From Dipteris shenzhenensis (taxonomy: Eukaryota > Polypodiophyta > Polypodiopsida > Gleicheniales), in the NCBI GenBank assembly GCA_047967505.1, contig CM106541.1: a DNA stretch of 64,000 bases. One strand, written 5' to 3'. Positions 22,216 through 33,330 of this stretch are shown here, piece by piece. The notes beneath the pieces are model-generated. The model worked only from the letters and a program-made list of their open reading frames with translations, was not told where the DNA came from and did no database searches. Position 1 is the first letter of the stretch, and the number at the start of each line of letters is the position of its first letter. Both the position numbers and the translations under genes were made by a program.

Positions 22216-23272
22216 GACTATCCCACAACAACTAAGCTAGATGGGGAGTTGATGTTATGAAAATAACACAACGTGTTTGATGTGTCGGCTACCAGTGGGC
22301 CACCCACCTACACCCACCTCACCTTAGTCAATCATTGCTATATAATGTAGTGACTGACATGTGGACTGCTATTTGGCCACCCACCTCCACCCACCTCACC
22401 TAACCCCATGTGGCATTTAATGAACTCACAACTATCATTTTAGAGGTCAATCCCCAATTTAAGGCTAATGTAGCGACTTGTGACCTGTTGCTTTATCTAG
22501 TCGATAGTATAATCAATCGTTGCTATATTTACCCACTACATTACTGACCCATTGCTTTATCAAGTCTCTGCTATAATAAACCATTGCTTTATATAGTCAT
22601 GTTGCTATAATCAATCATTGCTTTTTTGGTTGTTGCTTTATCCACCCGTTGCATTATTCAGTTGTTGCTACTTCGTTAAGAGCCATTGTTATATTGTTAA
22701 CATAGCCAAGACTACTGCTTTATTGCTAATGCAGTGACTCATTGAGTTGCTACTTTAAGGCTAATGCAACGACTGCTTCTTTAAGGGTTAGAAGGGTGCC
22801 GAGACTAATTCTGACTAGGTAGCCAAGCATAGTAGGTGACACATGCACCTGAGATTTGAAAAGGTGATTGGTATTGAACCCAAACTAGAGGATAGCACTT
22901 CCAACAGCATCCTAGTTGGCCCATCTAGTGCTACACTTTAGTTTCATCAGGAGTATTGATCTTAAGTTCATATTCGATACATGGTCCGATGCACATGGGT
23001 CCTCAAGCTTAGAGGATACAATGAGGTTTGATGTTGAAATGGGGAAAAACTTAAACCTGAATCCTAGAGCCTCCATGTCTCCTAACTCTAGCTCTGTAAG
23101 GCCTCAATCCCCCACCCCTTCCACCACAACGTTGCATTTGAGGGAGTCATTCTCCAATCTCATGGGATAGTTTGGCTTATCCAACCTTGACCAGTCCTTT
23201 CACCAAGCAAAATAGGGTCATTGAGGAGCAGCAAGACCCACCACCAATTGCAATATTTGGTAATGCACAAAC
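22216..23272. other. Spacer between E1 and E2
   Basis: Holds a direct repeat of CCACCCACCTMCACCCACCT at about 22306 and 22380, then a degenerate array of TTGCTATAATCAATCATTGC-like units (about 22480-22760). An 84-codon frame at 22916-23170 (serine/proline rich) has no recognised family. No gene supported. Confidence 0.5.
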
Positions 23273-23790
23273 ATTACAGAAAATTTGGATTAAAAAAGGG
23301 CCCTGTAAGAGAGCCCTTGGGCTAGTGACATGGAAGGACAAGATGAATAAAACCGAGTAAACTATTGGATAGTGGAGGTTAATAGAATTTTGAAAATGGC
23401 ATGACTTTCCTATTTCTTTATTCAATGGACCAAAGACTGATGTAGACCTCCCACTTGTTGCCTCAACTCTCCCATCACGTTTTTGAATTGTAAGCAAATG
23501 GAAAACCTAGTTTCTTAACCAAAATTGTAGCACCATTTGTCCTCAAACCAAATCCTTCCATCCAACTACCACACACCTCTCATTCTCTCTCATTTCTCTT
23601 CCCTCTCCCTCATTTCTAAGCTCCATTTCAAAATTATCTTGCTCCAACCTTGTTTTCAAATCTCTTCCTTTCTTTTGAGTGCGAAGCTTCTTTCTTTGTA
23701 TCTCTCTATCAGGGGATGGAATCTCACGCCAAAATATTGTCATTCTTTCAAAACTTTAAAGATTTTCAAAAAATATTCACCCTGCCTTCT

Positions 23791-24016
23791 TCTTGCTCTA
23801 TGTTGGGCACTTTTGTTTCAAATCTTGCCACTTCTTCTCTCTCATCTAAGATTCTCTTGTGATCTCAAATCATTTTCGTGCACAAACTCAAGGCAATCAA
23901 TGTTCTTGCTCTATGTTGGGCACTTTTCTTTCAAATCCTGCCACTTCTTCTCTCTCATCTAAGATTCTCTTATGATCTCAAATCATTTTCGTGCACAAAC
24001 TTGAGGCAATCAATGT
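23791..24016 (+). repeat. 113-bp tandem duplication in E2
   Basis: Two nearly identical units (TCTTGCTCTATGTTGGGCAC...GGCAATCAATGTTC) start at 23791 and 23904. E1 has a single copy. Confidence 0.85.
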
Positions 24017-24182
24017 TCTGGATGAACCATGAATAATGCAAGGTGTTTCAAGCTTACGAGCTACTGGACAAGATTCTTTGAGAAAGGATGAAAGAAGATT
24101 GATTTTCAGGCATTACACTTGCTTATGCATGAAAATCAATCTTCCTTTGCACATATCTCAACACTGGTTTGTAAGGGTGCAT

Positions 24183-24480
24183 GATTTCAAAGATCTGGCG
24201 AAGTTTTGGAATCTATCCCCAAGAAGCTTTCATGGAGGTTGAGGTGAGATATCCTTTGGAACAATGCAAGATAGTAGAAATGACAAGACTTTAAATTTTG
24301 AAGTACTTGTGGAGTTGTGGGATCTACCCAAGTAGCTTTTATGGAGGTTGAGGTTGGAGCAGTATGATTTCAAAGAGCTTATCAAGTTTTGGGATCTATC
24401 CAAATAGCTTTCACGGAGGTCAAGGTGATATATCCTTTGGAACAATGCAAGATAGTGGAAATGATAAGATTTTAAATTTA
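24183..24480 (+). repeat. Duplicated ~115-bp block with partial third copy
   Basis: GATTTCAAAGATCTGGCGAA... (24183-24298) and GATTTCAAAGAGCTTATCAA... (24366-24480) both run through GGAACAATGCAAGATAGT. The piece between (24300-24363) repeats the GGGATCTACCCAAGTAGC core. Confidence 0.7.
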
Positions 24481-25309
24481 ATAGTGCAACTTTGAAGAAA
24501 CTATTACTTTGTACTTCATTTTGTGTAGTTATATTGTTTTCTTTCACTACATTGTTTGAAAATGTTAAAAGGTTTGTTTGTTTTGATAAAAACTTCATGA
24601 AAAGTGAGCTCGTAAAGGCTTTCTTATAAGAAAATAGTGCAACAGTAAAAGAGCAGTCACTACATGCTTACTATGTATAATTTTCCACAAAAGATTGTTT
24701 GAAATAGATTAGAGATGTTTGGGAGCATATGATTTTCTTTGAAGCAAGATCCATCAACTTCAGCCTCATGGAATACCACTAAGGAGAACAAGTTTGATCA
24801 CATTTTTTCTCCAAAGATCCTTGTTTCAAGAATCAGATACTCATTCAAAAAACAAAACTACATTTTATATTTGATAGTTAAGACTGTTTGTAGTATTCAA
24901 ATGTGTTTTGTGTTATTTGTTTATGATTTATGACGTCAAGCATGTCTCTAAATTTGCTAAATGCAAGTAGATTTATTTATTGTTTGTATGATATCTTTGT
25001 ATGTGATATTAGTTTTGTTTTCTATGATTTTATCATGTATATGTGCTGATGTTATTACTATTCATTATTTTTTAAAGTATATTTGATATAGTTTGTTTCA
25101 AATTTTGATTTATTGAATTATTTAGCTATGTTTGTGATATTGAATTTTATAATGTATTTTTCTATGTAATCTACTAAGTTAAGTGTCTTACTATGTTTTT
25201 ATTTATTATTTATGTGGTCTATGTATGTGGCATTAGTTCTATGTGTTAATAGATATGTTGTTTGATGATGTCAATATTCTATTATGTTAGGTGTAAAGTG
25301 TATGAAACC

Positions 25310-26315
25310 ATGGAGGCTCTCAAGAAAAAGAAAAAGGTGGACATCCATTTTCAAATTGATGCAAAAAATGCACCATTTCTAAAGAGGCATGAATCCTCCT
25401 TAGCAAGAGAAAGTGATTTAATAGCTCTTCAAAACCAAGGAAAAACACATATGGATTTGTGGCTAGATGGGAAGATATATCCAGTAAATCTAGAAACTTG
25501 TCAGGCACCTCAGTTCCATGGGTTGACCGACTTAATAAATTTTCTTTGTAAGGGTGAGAATGGTTTGTTAGGGGTTTTGACATTTTGCGAGTTTTTGAGT
25601 TTTTCAAGTATTTTTATGTGTGAATTTTATAGCTAGTGGCTAGCTATAATTCTTGCATATCGCCATGCAAGTATAAATAATGATCAAACCAGGCAATATA
25701 TTTTATTAGCATAGGAAACACTCAATGGAAACCATGGAGCTAGTTCTATTAGAGGACAAGATCTCATCATAAATACCTTGGATCAATAGATCACCATTAA
25801 GCTATAAAGGCAAGCAAGTAGTAGCCAAGCATCAAGAATTACAATAAAAGGTTCAAACATTAGATGCTCAATTAGGAGAGCACCCTATAAATGTAATTCA
25901 CTTACAGATGTAGAACACATCTTTTAAAGACGAGATCAAGAAATTGAAAAAAACATTAGCATTCATGAAAGATACTCCTATGGGTCCAAGACTTTGTAAG
26001 AGGAAATTGCTTCCAATCAATGAAATATCCAAGAAAAGTGGTCATTGGAAGTGTCGTGAGTGAGAGCTTACAAAACTATTTTAGAGCTTTTGTCTGTCCA
26101 TGATGATGAGCAGTCTGGTGCTATGGGTGAGGTGTTTACAAAAAAAATGATGGATTCTACTATACAACATCCCAAATTCAAAAGTCTAAACTTAGAGATG
26201 ACATTTGAGTTAATGAGCAAAGTTGTGGAGCAATTCAATGCAACTAATGCACAGGGAGTCTATGATATTGCAGGGATAAGTATGATGGCATGCCGTCTCA
26301 TGTTTAAGAGCTTAA
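25310..26315 (+). pseudogene. Transposase-like protein of E2, N-terminal half
   Basis: ATG at 25310 gives MEALKKKKKVDIHFQIDAKN, then HMDLWLDGKIYPVNLETCQ, matching the E1 gene. The ATG follows a possible acceptor (TTATGTTAG). After GENGLLG at about 25570 an insertion with stops intervenes. Coiled-coil coding resumes in broken form around 25840-26050. The frame reopens at 26060 (GAMGEVFTKKMMDSTIQ, VVEQFNATNAQGVYDIAG) and ends abruptly at MFKSL, where the CACTAG-bordered insertion starts. The matching C-terminal half is on the opposite strand at 27290-27749. Confidence 0.5.
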
Positions 26316-27289
26316 CACTAGTTTGGTAGAAAGACATAAAAATGTCCTAGGACACTTTTATGTCTTGTTAATTTAGCCACTTCCTAGAATTATTCAAAAG
26401 CATCGATAAGGTATTTTGGGGTTTTGATTTTCTTCCATAATAGCTTAAATGCTAAAAAAAAATTGGAATTATTATGGATTCGAATAGCACCTATTACATT
26501 GAGTTCTACCTAAAGTTTTAAGGTCAACCTAACACCGGCATTTCAAGCTATTTTCTCAGGTTTTATATAAAATGGCCATATTTTTTACTTAGAATGAGTT
26601 TTCTTGGAGTTTGTAGGGCCTAGAATCTATGGATAACTATAACACATATGTTTGTATTTCCTTTAAGCTAGATAATCATATTCATTATGATCTATGGCCT
26701 TAAATGTAATTTTAGTGAATGCTAATGGCGAGGCAAAAATTGATCTTTTACAAATTCTTTGACATGTCTAACAGGTTACAAACTCAACCATACTGTGTAT
26801 ATGTCTTCAATAGGATATTATGGAGTAGTGTGAGTTTTTAGGGGACCTATTGTCATGTAGAATACCAACTTCAAATCATCTATTGATTGTTCCTTATGTT
26901 GTGATTCATGCTAAATTCAAGATACAAGGGTTAAAGGATATCAAAAATTATACTTGTAGAGTGCCTCTAATCATGAATGAGTGATACCAATTTAAAAAAT
27001 TTATATGTAGAACACTTATACAGAACACTTATACACGAAAAAATTCAAAACTATAAAAGTGAGATTTAATGTGGAACCTGTTTTGGTAGTTGATATTAGG
27101 AGCACTTAATCTCTTTTAGTTTTAGCCTTTATTGTAATGTGGTGACTTTTCCTTTGATGATATAATATTGTTATAGTTAAGATATGACACTTTGTGGCTA
27201 TTATGTGTAGTATATAAAGATGCTTCTGGTCAAGGAACCACTTCAAAATTGAAAGTGACTCCTTTGGAACCTGTAAAACTATCTCTCAT
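26316..27289 (+). other. Insertion bordered by CACTAG terminus
   Basis: Starts CACTAGTTTGGTAG directly at the codon where the gene is interrupted, followed by a 15-bp palindrome (GACATAAAAATGTCC ta GGACACTTTTATGTC, 26333-26364). The same terminus in the same orientation (CACTAGTCTGGTAG) occurs at 27750 next to the other gene half, also beside TTAA. No gene seen in the interior. Terminus and TTAA/TA flank suggest a small DNA transposon plus an inversion. Confidence 0.4.
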
Positions 27290-27749
27290 TCTATTTTAAA
27301 ATATTCTAATCATTTTCCATGACCAAATCAAAATTCAAATTTCCATGGTATCTCAAATGTAGCCAGCCACCAAATCTCCTGTCCTCTAGTATTCTATTCA
27401 TCAATGTCAAACTGACTCTTTCTAATGTTTGATCTTTGACAACCTCACTTTCATCAAGCTTCTGTACAATCTTTAGTTGACCATTGCATTCTTACATAGG
27501 CATATCATAAAACTTTTCCATCGCATATAAAACTCTTCGAACATCCATCACAAAGTTGTTGACTGTGAGTTCCAATTTTTTTGACTCTCCAGCCTTCCCT
27601 TTCAAAGTTAGCATACTACATACATGCCGAGGTTCACCAACAAAATCAAGTACACCCAAATTGAGAGCATGCCTTACCTTATCAACATCGGCTGGTTTTG
27701 GAAGCAGGGCTTTAACTTTTGTTTCTATGGAAAGACATGCTTTCTTTAA
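27290..27749 (-). pseudogene. Transposase-like protein of E2, C-terminal half, inverted
   Basis: From 27749 leftward: KACLSIETKVKALLPKPADV, HALNLGVLDFVGEP, ELTVNNFVMDVRRVLYAM, then after a stop QLKIVQKLDESEVVKDQTLE and FGGWLHLRYHGN. It matches the E1 gene from exactly the residue where the E2 N-terminal half is cut, but on the other strand. Here the frame is intact where E1 has the 2-base deletion (DKVRHALNLG). Confidence 0.5.
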
Positions 27750-28117
27750 CACTAGTCTGGTAGTATAATAGGACATAAAAGTGTCCTTTTGAGGTTTTGG
27801 CAAAAAAATAACAACTTGTGGTGGATGTGTTTTTTGGTGATTTCCTCTCTTGAGATTAAGATAGACTCATAAGACTATTGTCTAAAAATACAAAGGGAAC
27901 AAAAAACTATTACATGTGATTAAAAAATGCTCACAAACGTATGGTAACACAATCTTTCACCTTTCAGTACTCAAACTTGAAACTTTATCTAGCATGCCTA
28001 AAAATAAATTTCATTTCATGGAACTAGCATTTTTTACAAAGTGTTAATAAGTATATCAAACATATAAGAGTTATAAAACTTTGTTTAAAAATCATTTGGG
28101 CAAGATTAGCTTATCAA

Positions 28118-28378
28118 TTAACATGCAAGTTCACAAGCCCCTTGCTTTTGGTTCTTTTTAACTACTTGCAATGGTACTCTTGTTTGCATGCTCAATAGAT
28201 GATGATGCCTTGTATTTTCTTCATGTGCCACATTAAACATACATTTAATAGTCTTGAGGCTAGCAGTAGCTAGATGCCATTCTACACAGTAGGATCCATG
28301 ATGTTTCGAAAAAGATCCATCATGGAGCCCAATCCTTGAAATTTGAAGGATAATGCATAGCACTAGTTGCCCCTTCAT
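28118..28378 (-). pseudogene. Displaced exon of the E2 transposase-like gene
   Basis: LHDGSFSKHHGSYCVEWHLA aligns with E1 HNNGELLEVESYGSYHVEWH, and continues SLKTIKCMFNVAHEENTRHH. This is the part lost to a microsatellite in E1. The HLA(x)DLK...C pattern is what suggests the second catalytic D, but here D is missing (HLATASLK). Its position relative to 27290-27749 is reversed from E1, so this arm is rearranged. Confidence 0.4.
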
Positions 28379-28636
28379 TAGTGTCTCATTTGGGCAAGAC
28401 CAGTAGCTCTATTGAGGCCAAGGATGCTGCTCAAGGGGCTAAGGGCACAAACATAGATGAGGTAGCCATGGGTCTGCTAAATTGAGTAGCCCAACAACTC
28501 AAGGGTGGGTTGGGTAGAGAAGGTCAAAGTAATCCACACTTGTTTCCAAGGCGAGTGTGAAATATATACGGGAAACCACCGTAAGAATGAGTGCCATCAT
28601 ACGTGATAACTTTTTTGCTTTTGTGATGCATCCATC

Positions 28637-29044
28637 ATGGGAGATTTTGAGAAGTATGAGGACATTGCAACTATGAAACAATGGAGGCTATGCCAGATTT
28701 ACCCTCTACATGATGACTTTGCTGAAGAGACAAATGGTGGACTACAATTTGGGGAGGAATTTGATGATCTCATTGATGCACTAGAAGACGGGAATGACTT
28801 TGTAGTTGTTGATGACTCTGAGGAGAAGAAGAAATATGACCCATACTTTGTATTACAATGTACCAACACCAACCTTAAGGTGAAGAAAGCAATTAAGGAT
28901 CATTCAGTACTGGCCTATGAGAAGTGGAAAGTAGTGGTTGGATGTACTTGGTATGAGAAGACATCCAAGAAATGCCACAGATACAGTCCCTGTCTGTTTC
29001 ATATGATTAACAATAGCTCTCTTCCTCTCTCATTTCACCCATAA
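28637..29044 (+). CDS. Acidic 135-residue open frame in E2, unknown
   Basis: MGDFEKYEDIATMKQWRLCQ opens a frame with an acidic middle (EEFDDLIDALEDGNDFVVVD) and a conserved-looking tail (YDPYFVLQCTNTNLKVKKA, AYEKWKVVVGCTWYEKT). The last 20 codons run into low-complexity sequence before a (CT)n array, so the real end is doubtful. No close relative in E1 was seen. Mixed hydrophobic/charged composition argues for true coding ancestry; no function assigned. Confidence 0.35.
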   Translation: MGDFEKYEDIATMKQWRLCQIYPLHDDFAEETNGGLQFGEEFDDLIDALEDGNDFVVVDDSEEKKKYDPYFVLQCTNTNLKVKKAIKDHSVLAYEKWKVVVGCTWYEKTSKKCHRYSPCLFHMINNSSLPLSFHP

Positions 29045-29068
29045 ATAAATGTAGTAATCATTCCTTAC

Positions 29069-29070
<2 letters not shown>

Positions 29071-29119
<49 letters not shown>

Positions 29120-29171
29120 CCAAAACAAACAAACAAAGATTATTCCCCACATAAACAAACAAAAAATTATT

Positions 29172-29209
<38 letters not shown>

Positions 29210-29291
29210 CTCTCTACCTCTTCCCCTCTTATCCCCCTCAAACAAAAAGAAATAGGAATTTGAAATATAATCCAGTGTGTGTGTGTGTGTC
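29071..29291 (-). repeat. (CT)n and (TG)n microsatellites in E2 right arm
   Basis: (CT)n at 29071-29117, (TG)n at 29178-29208 and 29274-29291. They occupy the positions of the GA arrays in the E1 left arm. Confidence 0.85.
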
Positions 29292-30159
29292 CCTCCAATA
29301 CCTGATAAGAAACAAATGTTGAAATAATCTTATGGCTCTAATATCATCCACCTCTATCTCTGCCTCCTCTATACCTTTTGCAATAAACATATAGACGAAT
29401 TGTGAGACAAAAACATAATAAAGAGAACTTTCAAAGACAAATCACCTCATTACCTTAAAACTATGTGTTTGTTTTTCTGAAGTTGATTCTCTACACTCCG
29501 CTAAGGCAGAGAAAGAGACAAAAATGATAGAGCACCCTTTTTTGGTACTCCTTGCAAGATGAATCAAGTTGCACCTTTGGTTTCTAAGAAGAGAATAGGA
29601 TTGTATGAATGAATGGAAGTAATAACAAAATGGGAGAGAAGAGGGGAAAATAGAGCTTGGACAAAAGTTTTCTCTAAGAAAATTTCATAGATGTAAGAAA
29701 AATGTGAACAAAGAGGAGGGAAAATGATGATCAAGAGTAGAATAGGATAGTTTGAAATAAGATGCTAGAAGATGGCGGGAATACATTTTGGAGTGTATGG
29801 AGGAGGTGAAACATTTTGGAACAGAGAGAATAGTGAGAGAGTTTATTTGAAAGTCATTGAACTAGAAAGAAAACGTGAGCATAGTTTTAGTTGGGGGCTA
29901 GTTTGGATGGGAGGAAAAGAAGGAGGCCTAACATGGCAAGTTAGACCTGCCATAGGCAATACTTTATTGAGAAGCACCGATTACATTTTTTGGGTGTTTT
30001 GGGGGAAAAAATGAATTTACCTTAGAATTGGGGAGCCTCTATTATAGAGAAGTCCACATGGCATAATCTCCTTGAGGGATTCTATATTCCCTTATCCAAG
30101 CATCTAATATTTTAATAATTCTCTAAAGGCCCCCTTTTTGAGTCCAATTTTTTTGTAAT

Positions 30160-30600
30160 GGCCACCCGATACCCGCATCAACTAAAGAACCTTTAGGGCC
30201 ACATGTATAGAGCCATCGTTCACAAGGACTTCCGAGCCTTGGGTACCTAGGTATTGGCCTCCTAGTCTTCAGGGACAGAGCAACGATTAGATGGACTTTG
30301 GGGATAATGCCTTTTCACAATCAATGGCCCCTCATCCCAATCTGTTTGCAACTTGAGGGGAGCTCCGGAGAGCACTACCTTCTCCACGGTTCCATCTTAT
30401 AGGTCGGTTCCCATAATGAACATACCTGTACCAAAGGCCCATAGTAGTAAGGCCATTAGACTCGAGGGTCAACATTAGCTTGGGTGTAGCCAATCATGGA
30501 ACTATTTTCGGGGCCATTTTGGGGCTGTAATGCGATGCTCTTCTGGGTGAATATTTAAATTTTATGCAGACCCATGCTCTCGTCAAAAATTTTCCTGATG
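30160..30600. other. No recognisable gene
   Basis: GC-richer than its neighbours, with no continuing open frame or repeat that I can identify. It does not continue the LINE cut at 15200. Confidence 0.4.
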
Positions 30601-31185
30601 TCATGAAGGCACACTGGCATAATAATGAGACACAATCTATTTATTCAGAACACCGCATAGCTTGACACATGGCATCTGTGCACTGCTTCACATAGCGCAG
30701 TCTCTAGCCTACAGTGCCTGATCACTTATTATGGTGTAGACCTTTGCTACAGCTTTGCCACCTATCACTGAGCATGCACCCATGCAGATCATTAAAATTG
30801 AAGGTTGGCTTGGAGAGACCACCACGTTGGTCCTTGCCGTAATAATTAGACGCAATCTATCATTTTGAACATCATGGTAGTGCAATTTCTGGCTTGATCA
30901 CCTATCATCATGTAGCCTTTTGACACTTCTTTGCCTGTAGCTCATGCCAATCATAGGTTGGCTTAGAGAGACCACCATGCTAGTTTTTGGCATAATAATG
31001 AGATGCAATCTATCATTTTGAGCATCGCCTCAGCATAGTCTCTGGCGTGACCACCTGTCATCGCGTAGAATTCAAGGTTCTCTTGGAGAGACCACCATGC
31101 TGGTTCTTGGAGTTATAGCTCTGTTACCTATTTTTACGTATTACAGGAGGAGATCTATAAAAGTCACCATGCTGGTTCTTGGAGT
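30600..31185 (+). repeat. Degenerate tandem repeat (~150-220 bp units)
   Basis: ATAATAATGAGACACAATCT at 30619, GTAATAATTAGACGCAATCT at 30838 and ATAATAATGAGATGCAATCT at 30990. GGAGAGACCACCATGCTGGT-type stretches recur at about 30812, 30968, 31085 and partially at 31165. Confidence 0.65.
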
Positions 31186-31232
31186 TATATATTTGTGTAC
31201 CAAGGAAAATGTATTCCGTTGTGCAACCTAGC

Positions 31233-31398
31233 AAAATGCAATTGATGATATGGCCCTTGAGGGATCCCCTTTAGGGGCAAGGGCCATATCTACGTGCATT
31301 ATATAATATTCGAGATGCGACTGGACAGAAATGGCATGTTGATATGGCCCTTGACCTTAAAGGGGACCTCTCAAGTGCCATATCGTCAATTGCATTTT
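31233..31398. repeat. 166-bp foldback (MITE-like), nested palindromes
   Basis: Arms 31233-31290 and 31341-31398 are near-perfect inverted repeats (AAAATGCAATTGATGATATG...) around a 50-bp loop. Each arm is itself a hairpin: GATATGGCCCTTG pairs with CAAGGGCCATATC within the left arm, and a slightly mutated pair lies in the right arm. TA occurs just outside both ends (CCTAGC, TCTAAA), compatible with a TA target as in Tc1/mariner-type MITEs. Confidence 0.75.
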
Positions 31399-31559
31399 CT
31401 AAAAGTTTAATTGTATTTTTCTAGATGTACCTGCATGCAACTACAACGGTGGGGTCGTTAGAGTTATTTTAGCACTATTTTGGTCATAAACCAAAGAAAT
31501 TGTAGTCCTTCTTTCTTGGTATTTTAGTCCTTGTTGTAGTAAATATAAATGATAGCAAA

Positions 31560-31940
31560 AGTATAATTTATCAAGTGAAAATTGAGCAAGAGATTACAAT
31601 GTACATTTACGTCCAATAACAGGTTATATAAAAATTATCAACTTATACCAAGCAAAAATTGAACAGAGGATCTTACATTTATAAAAACTCGGCAATTGCT
31701 GAGAGCCTTAAACAAAAGATTACAAGTAGCAGCCATAACCATTCAAATACAAATATAAAATTTAACAACAGTGCATATTGAGAGCCTCAAATTGAATAAA
31801 AAGAGATTACATAAATGCCTTAGAGACCAAAACATTACATCTAGTCAGCCAAAATATTGTTGAGCTGGCCCAAAAGATTACATCCACCCATTGCTGAGAG
31901 CCTTGTCTGAGAAAGAGGGAATTTGTATAGCTCAGTTTTC
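31560..31940. repeat. Degenerate repeats with TTGCTGAGAGCC motif
   Basis: GCAATTGCTGAGAGCCTTAA, CATATTGAGAGCCTCAAATT and CATTGCTGAGAGCCTTGTCT occur about 100 bp apart, each near AAAGATTACA. A related inverted copy lies at 4917-4995. No gene. Confidence 0.5.
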
Positions 31941-32039
31941 TACCAATCTAGCTTGTTGCATTAAAAATTTTTAGGGAGCCAAAGGAGGATATGATGGAGA
32001 GGTCGAAGACCATGCACATTGCCATGACTCAGATTATGG

Positions 32040-32310
32040 CCCCCCCCCCCCCAACAAGTTGAGAGTACTTTGCTTTGAAAATATTGAGGGCTTCATTAAC
32101 ATCTAGGGAAAACCCATACATCACAGTCAGAAAGAGGCCCTATGTGAGCATGTTATCCAAGGTGATGACATTCAGATGTGTGGGGAGTCACTTGTGGGAA
32201 CGAAGGGTCTCCACTAGTGCGAGCATTTCTACTCCACGTGAGTGCAACGCAATCACCTTATGTGAGAAGGCAGATATTATTGGGATCACAGAGCATTGAC
32301 TAGGCATGCT
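32040..32310 (-). other. Possible decayed coding; poly-C run
   Basis: A 13-base C run sits at 32040-32052. To its right the minus strand reads, with two stops, HSRGVEMLALVETLRSHK, LPTHLNVITLDNML and GFSLDVNEALNIFKAKYSQL, which looks protein-like. No family recognised. Confidence 0.25.
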
Positions 32311-32569
32311 AAAGATGAATGGGTGAGCAAAAGATGAGTAGGGGAGTAGATGCAGTGACGAGAGTTGGAGGAGGGAGTATGGAGCAAAGTAGAGCAGGGG
32401 AAAAAAAGAGATAGAGGATAGAGGAGGGGTGTGGAGTAAAGTAGCACAGCATGGGCGCGAATCAGAGCAATGTAGTAAAATGCCAAATGCCACAGATCTT
32501 ATATATATTATAAAGTTTGAGCCACTATAGTGGCTAGTTGGAGCCTGGGGTTCCCTCCATATTAATTAT

Positions 32570-33330
32570 AGGCCACCACAGTGGAATCCCCAAGATGGGT
32601 AGGTAATCATGAAGAAGATGCCATGTGGTGCCACTCCGGTGGTTGGTAATTAACTTAGCCATGATAGACGTGGATGATGAGAGCCACCACCGTCAGGCAA
32701 TAATTCTCATTATCATGTCTAATCATTGATTACCATGCACTCTAGTTCTCTACTGAGCATGCAAACCCGGTGACTGGTAATTTTAACTGCACTCGTAGTG
32801 ATCATGCATGCTAAAGCATGGTGGTGGGTGAGCAGTGGCATGACATGTAATTTTTATTGCACTCGTACTGATCATGCATGCTAAAGCGTGGTGGTGGGTG
32901 AGTGGTGGCATGGTGGAATCATAGCCATGATAGATGTGGTTGATGACAACCACCACATTCGGGTAGTAATTCCCACAAAAGTAAATCATGAAGCCTAATT
33001 ATCACCTCTAATCCCTCATTACCATAATTTACTGCACTCGTAGTAATCATGCATGCAAGCTCGGATGTGGTAACTCGAAGCTAAGTAATTGTGGGCCACT
33101 GTAGTGGCTAGTAATTAATTGATAGCCAGTGGATCTTAGCCACCACCACAGACGTGGCTGGAATCTTAGATGCCACCAACTCTAATCATTCATTACCATG
33201 CAAGTCAGTACTACCACCTTGAATTATTCAAAATTTGGGCCAACCATCACGGTGGCTCTCACCTTGACAATAGTCGGGCTACAACCATCGTGGTGGCTCT
33301 CACTTTGACAGTGTAGTCAGCTTTTCCATT
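32570..33330. repeat. Low-copy repeat region with 72-bp tandem duplication
   Basis: 32777-32846 and 32849-32918 are direct copies sharing GATCATGCATGCTAAAGC and GTGGTGGGTGAG. Short GCCACTGTAGTGGC-like near-palindromes recur through the region. No gene. Confidence 0.6.

Larger units (their letters stand above)
23273..30159 (+). mobile_element. Unassigned TIR-like element E2 (~6.89 kb), inverted copy of E1
   Basis: Begins ATTACAGAAAATTTGGATTA and ends with the inverted ATTACAAAAAAATTGGACTC at 30159. Left arm 23273 to about 24900 corresponds to E1 22215 to about 20550. The coding region corresponds to E1 20335-19346. Right arm about 29030-30159 corresponds to E1 15239 to about 16900. Similar length, opposite orientation, and many substitutions and indels between them indicate an old duplication or two insertions. 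Confidence 0.6.

Noticed and set aside
15225-22230. Target-site duplication for E1 (and E2)
   Set aside because: Flanks ACCAAACTTT/GACTATCCCA (E1) and TGCACAAAC/GGCCACCCG (E2) do not match at any length I tried.
15239-30159. One single ~15-kb palindromic transposon
   Set aside because: Internal termini at 22215 and 23273 and equal lengths of the two halves fit two separate elements better, though a one-element origin is not excluded.
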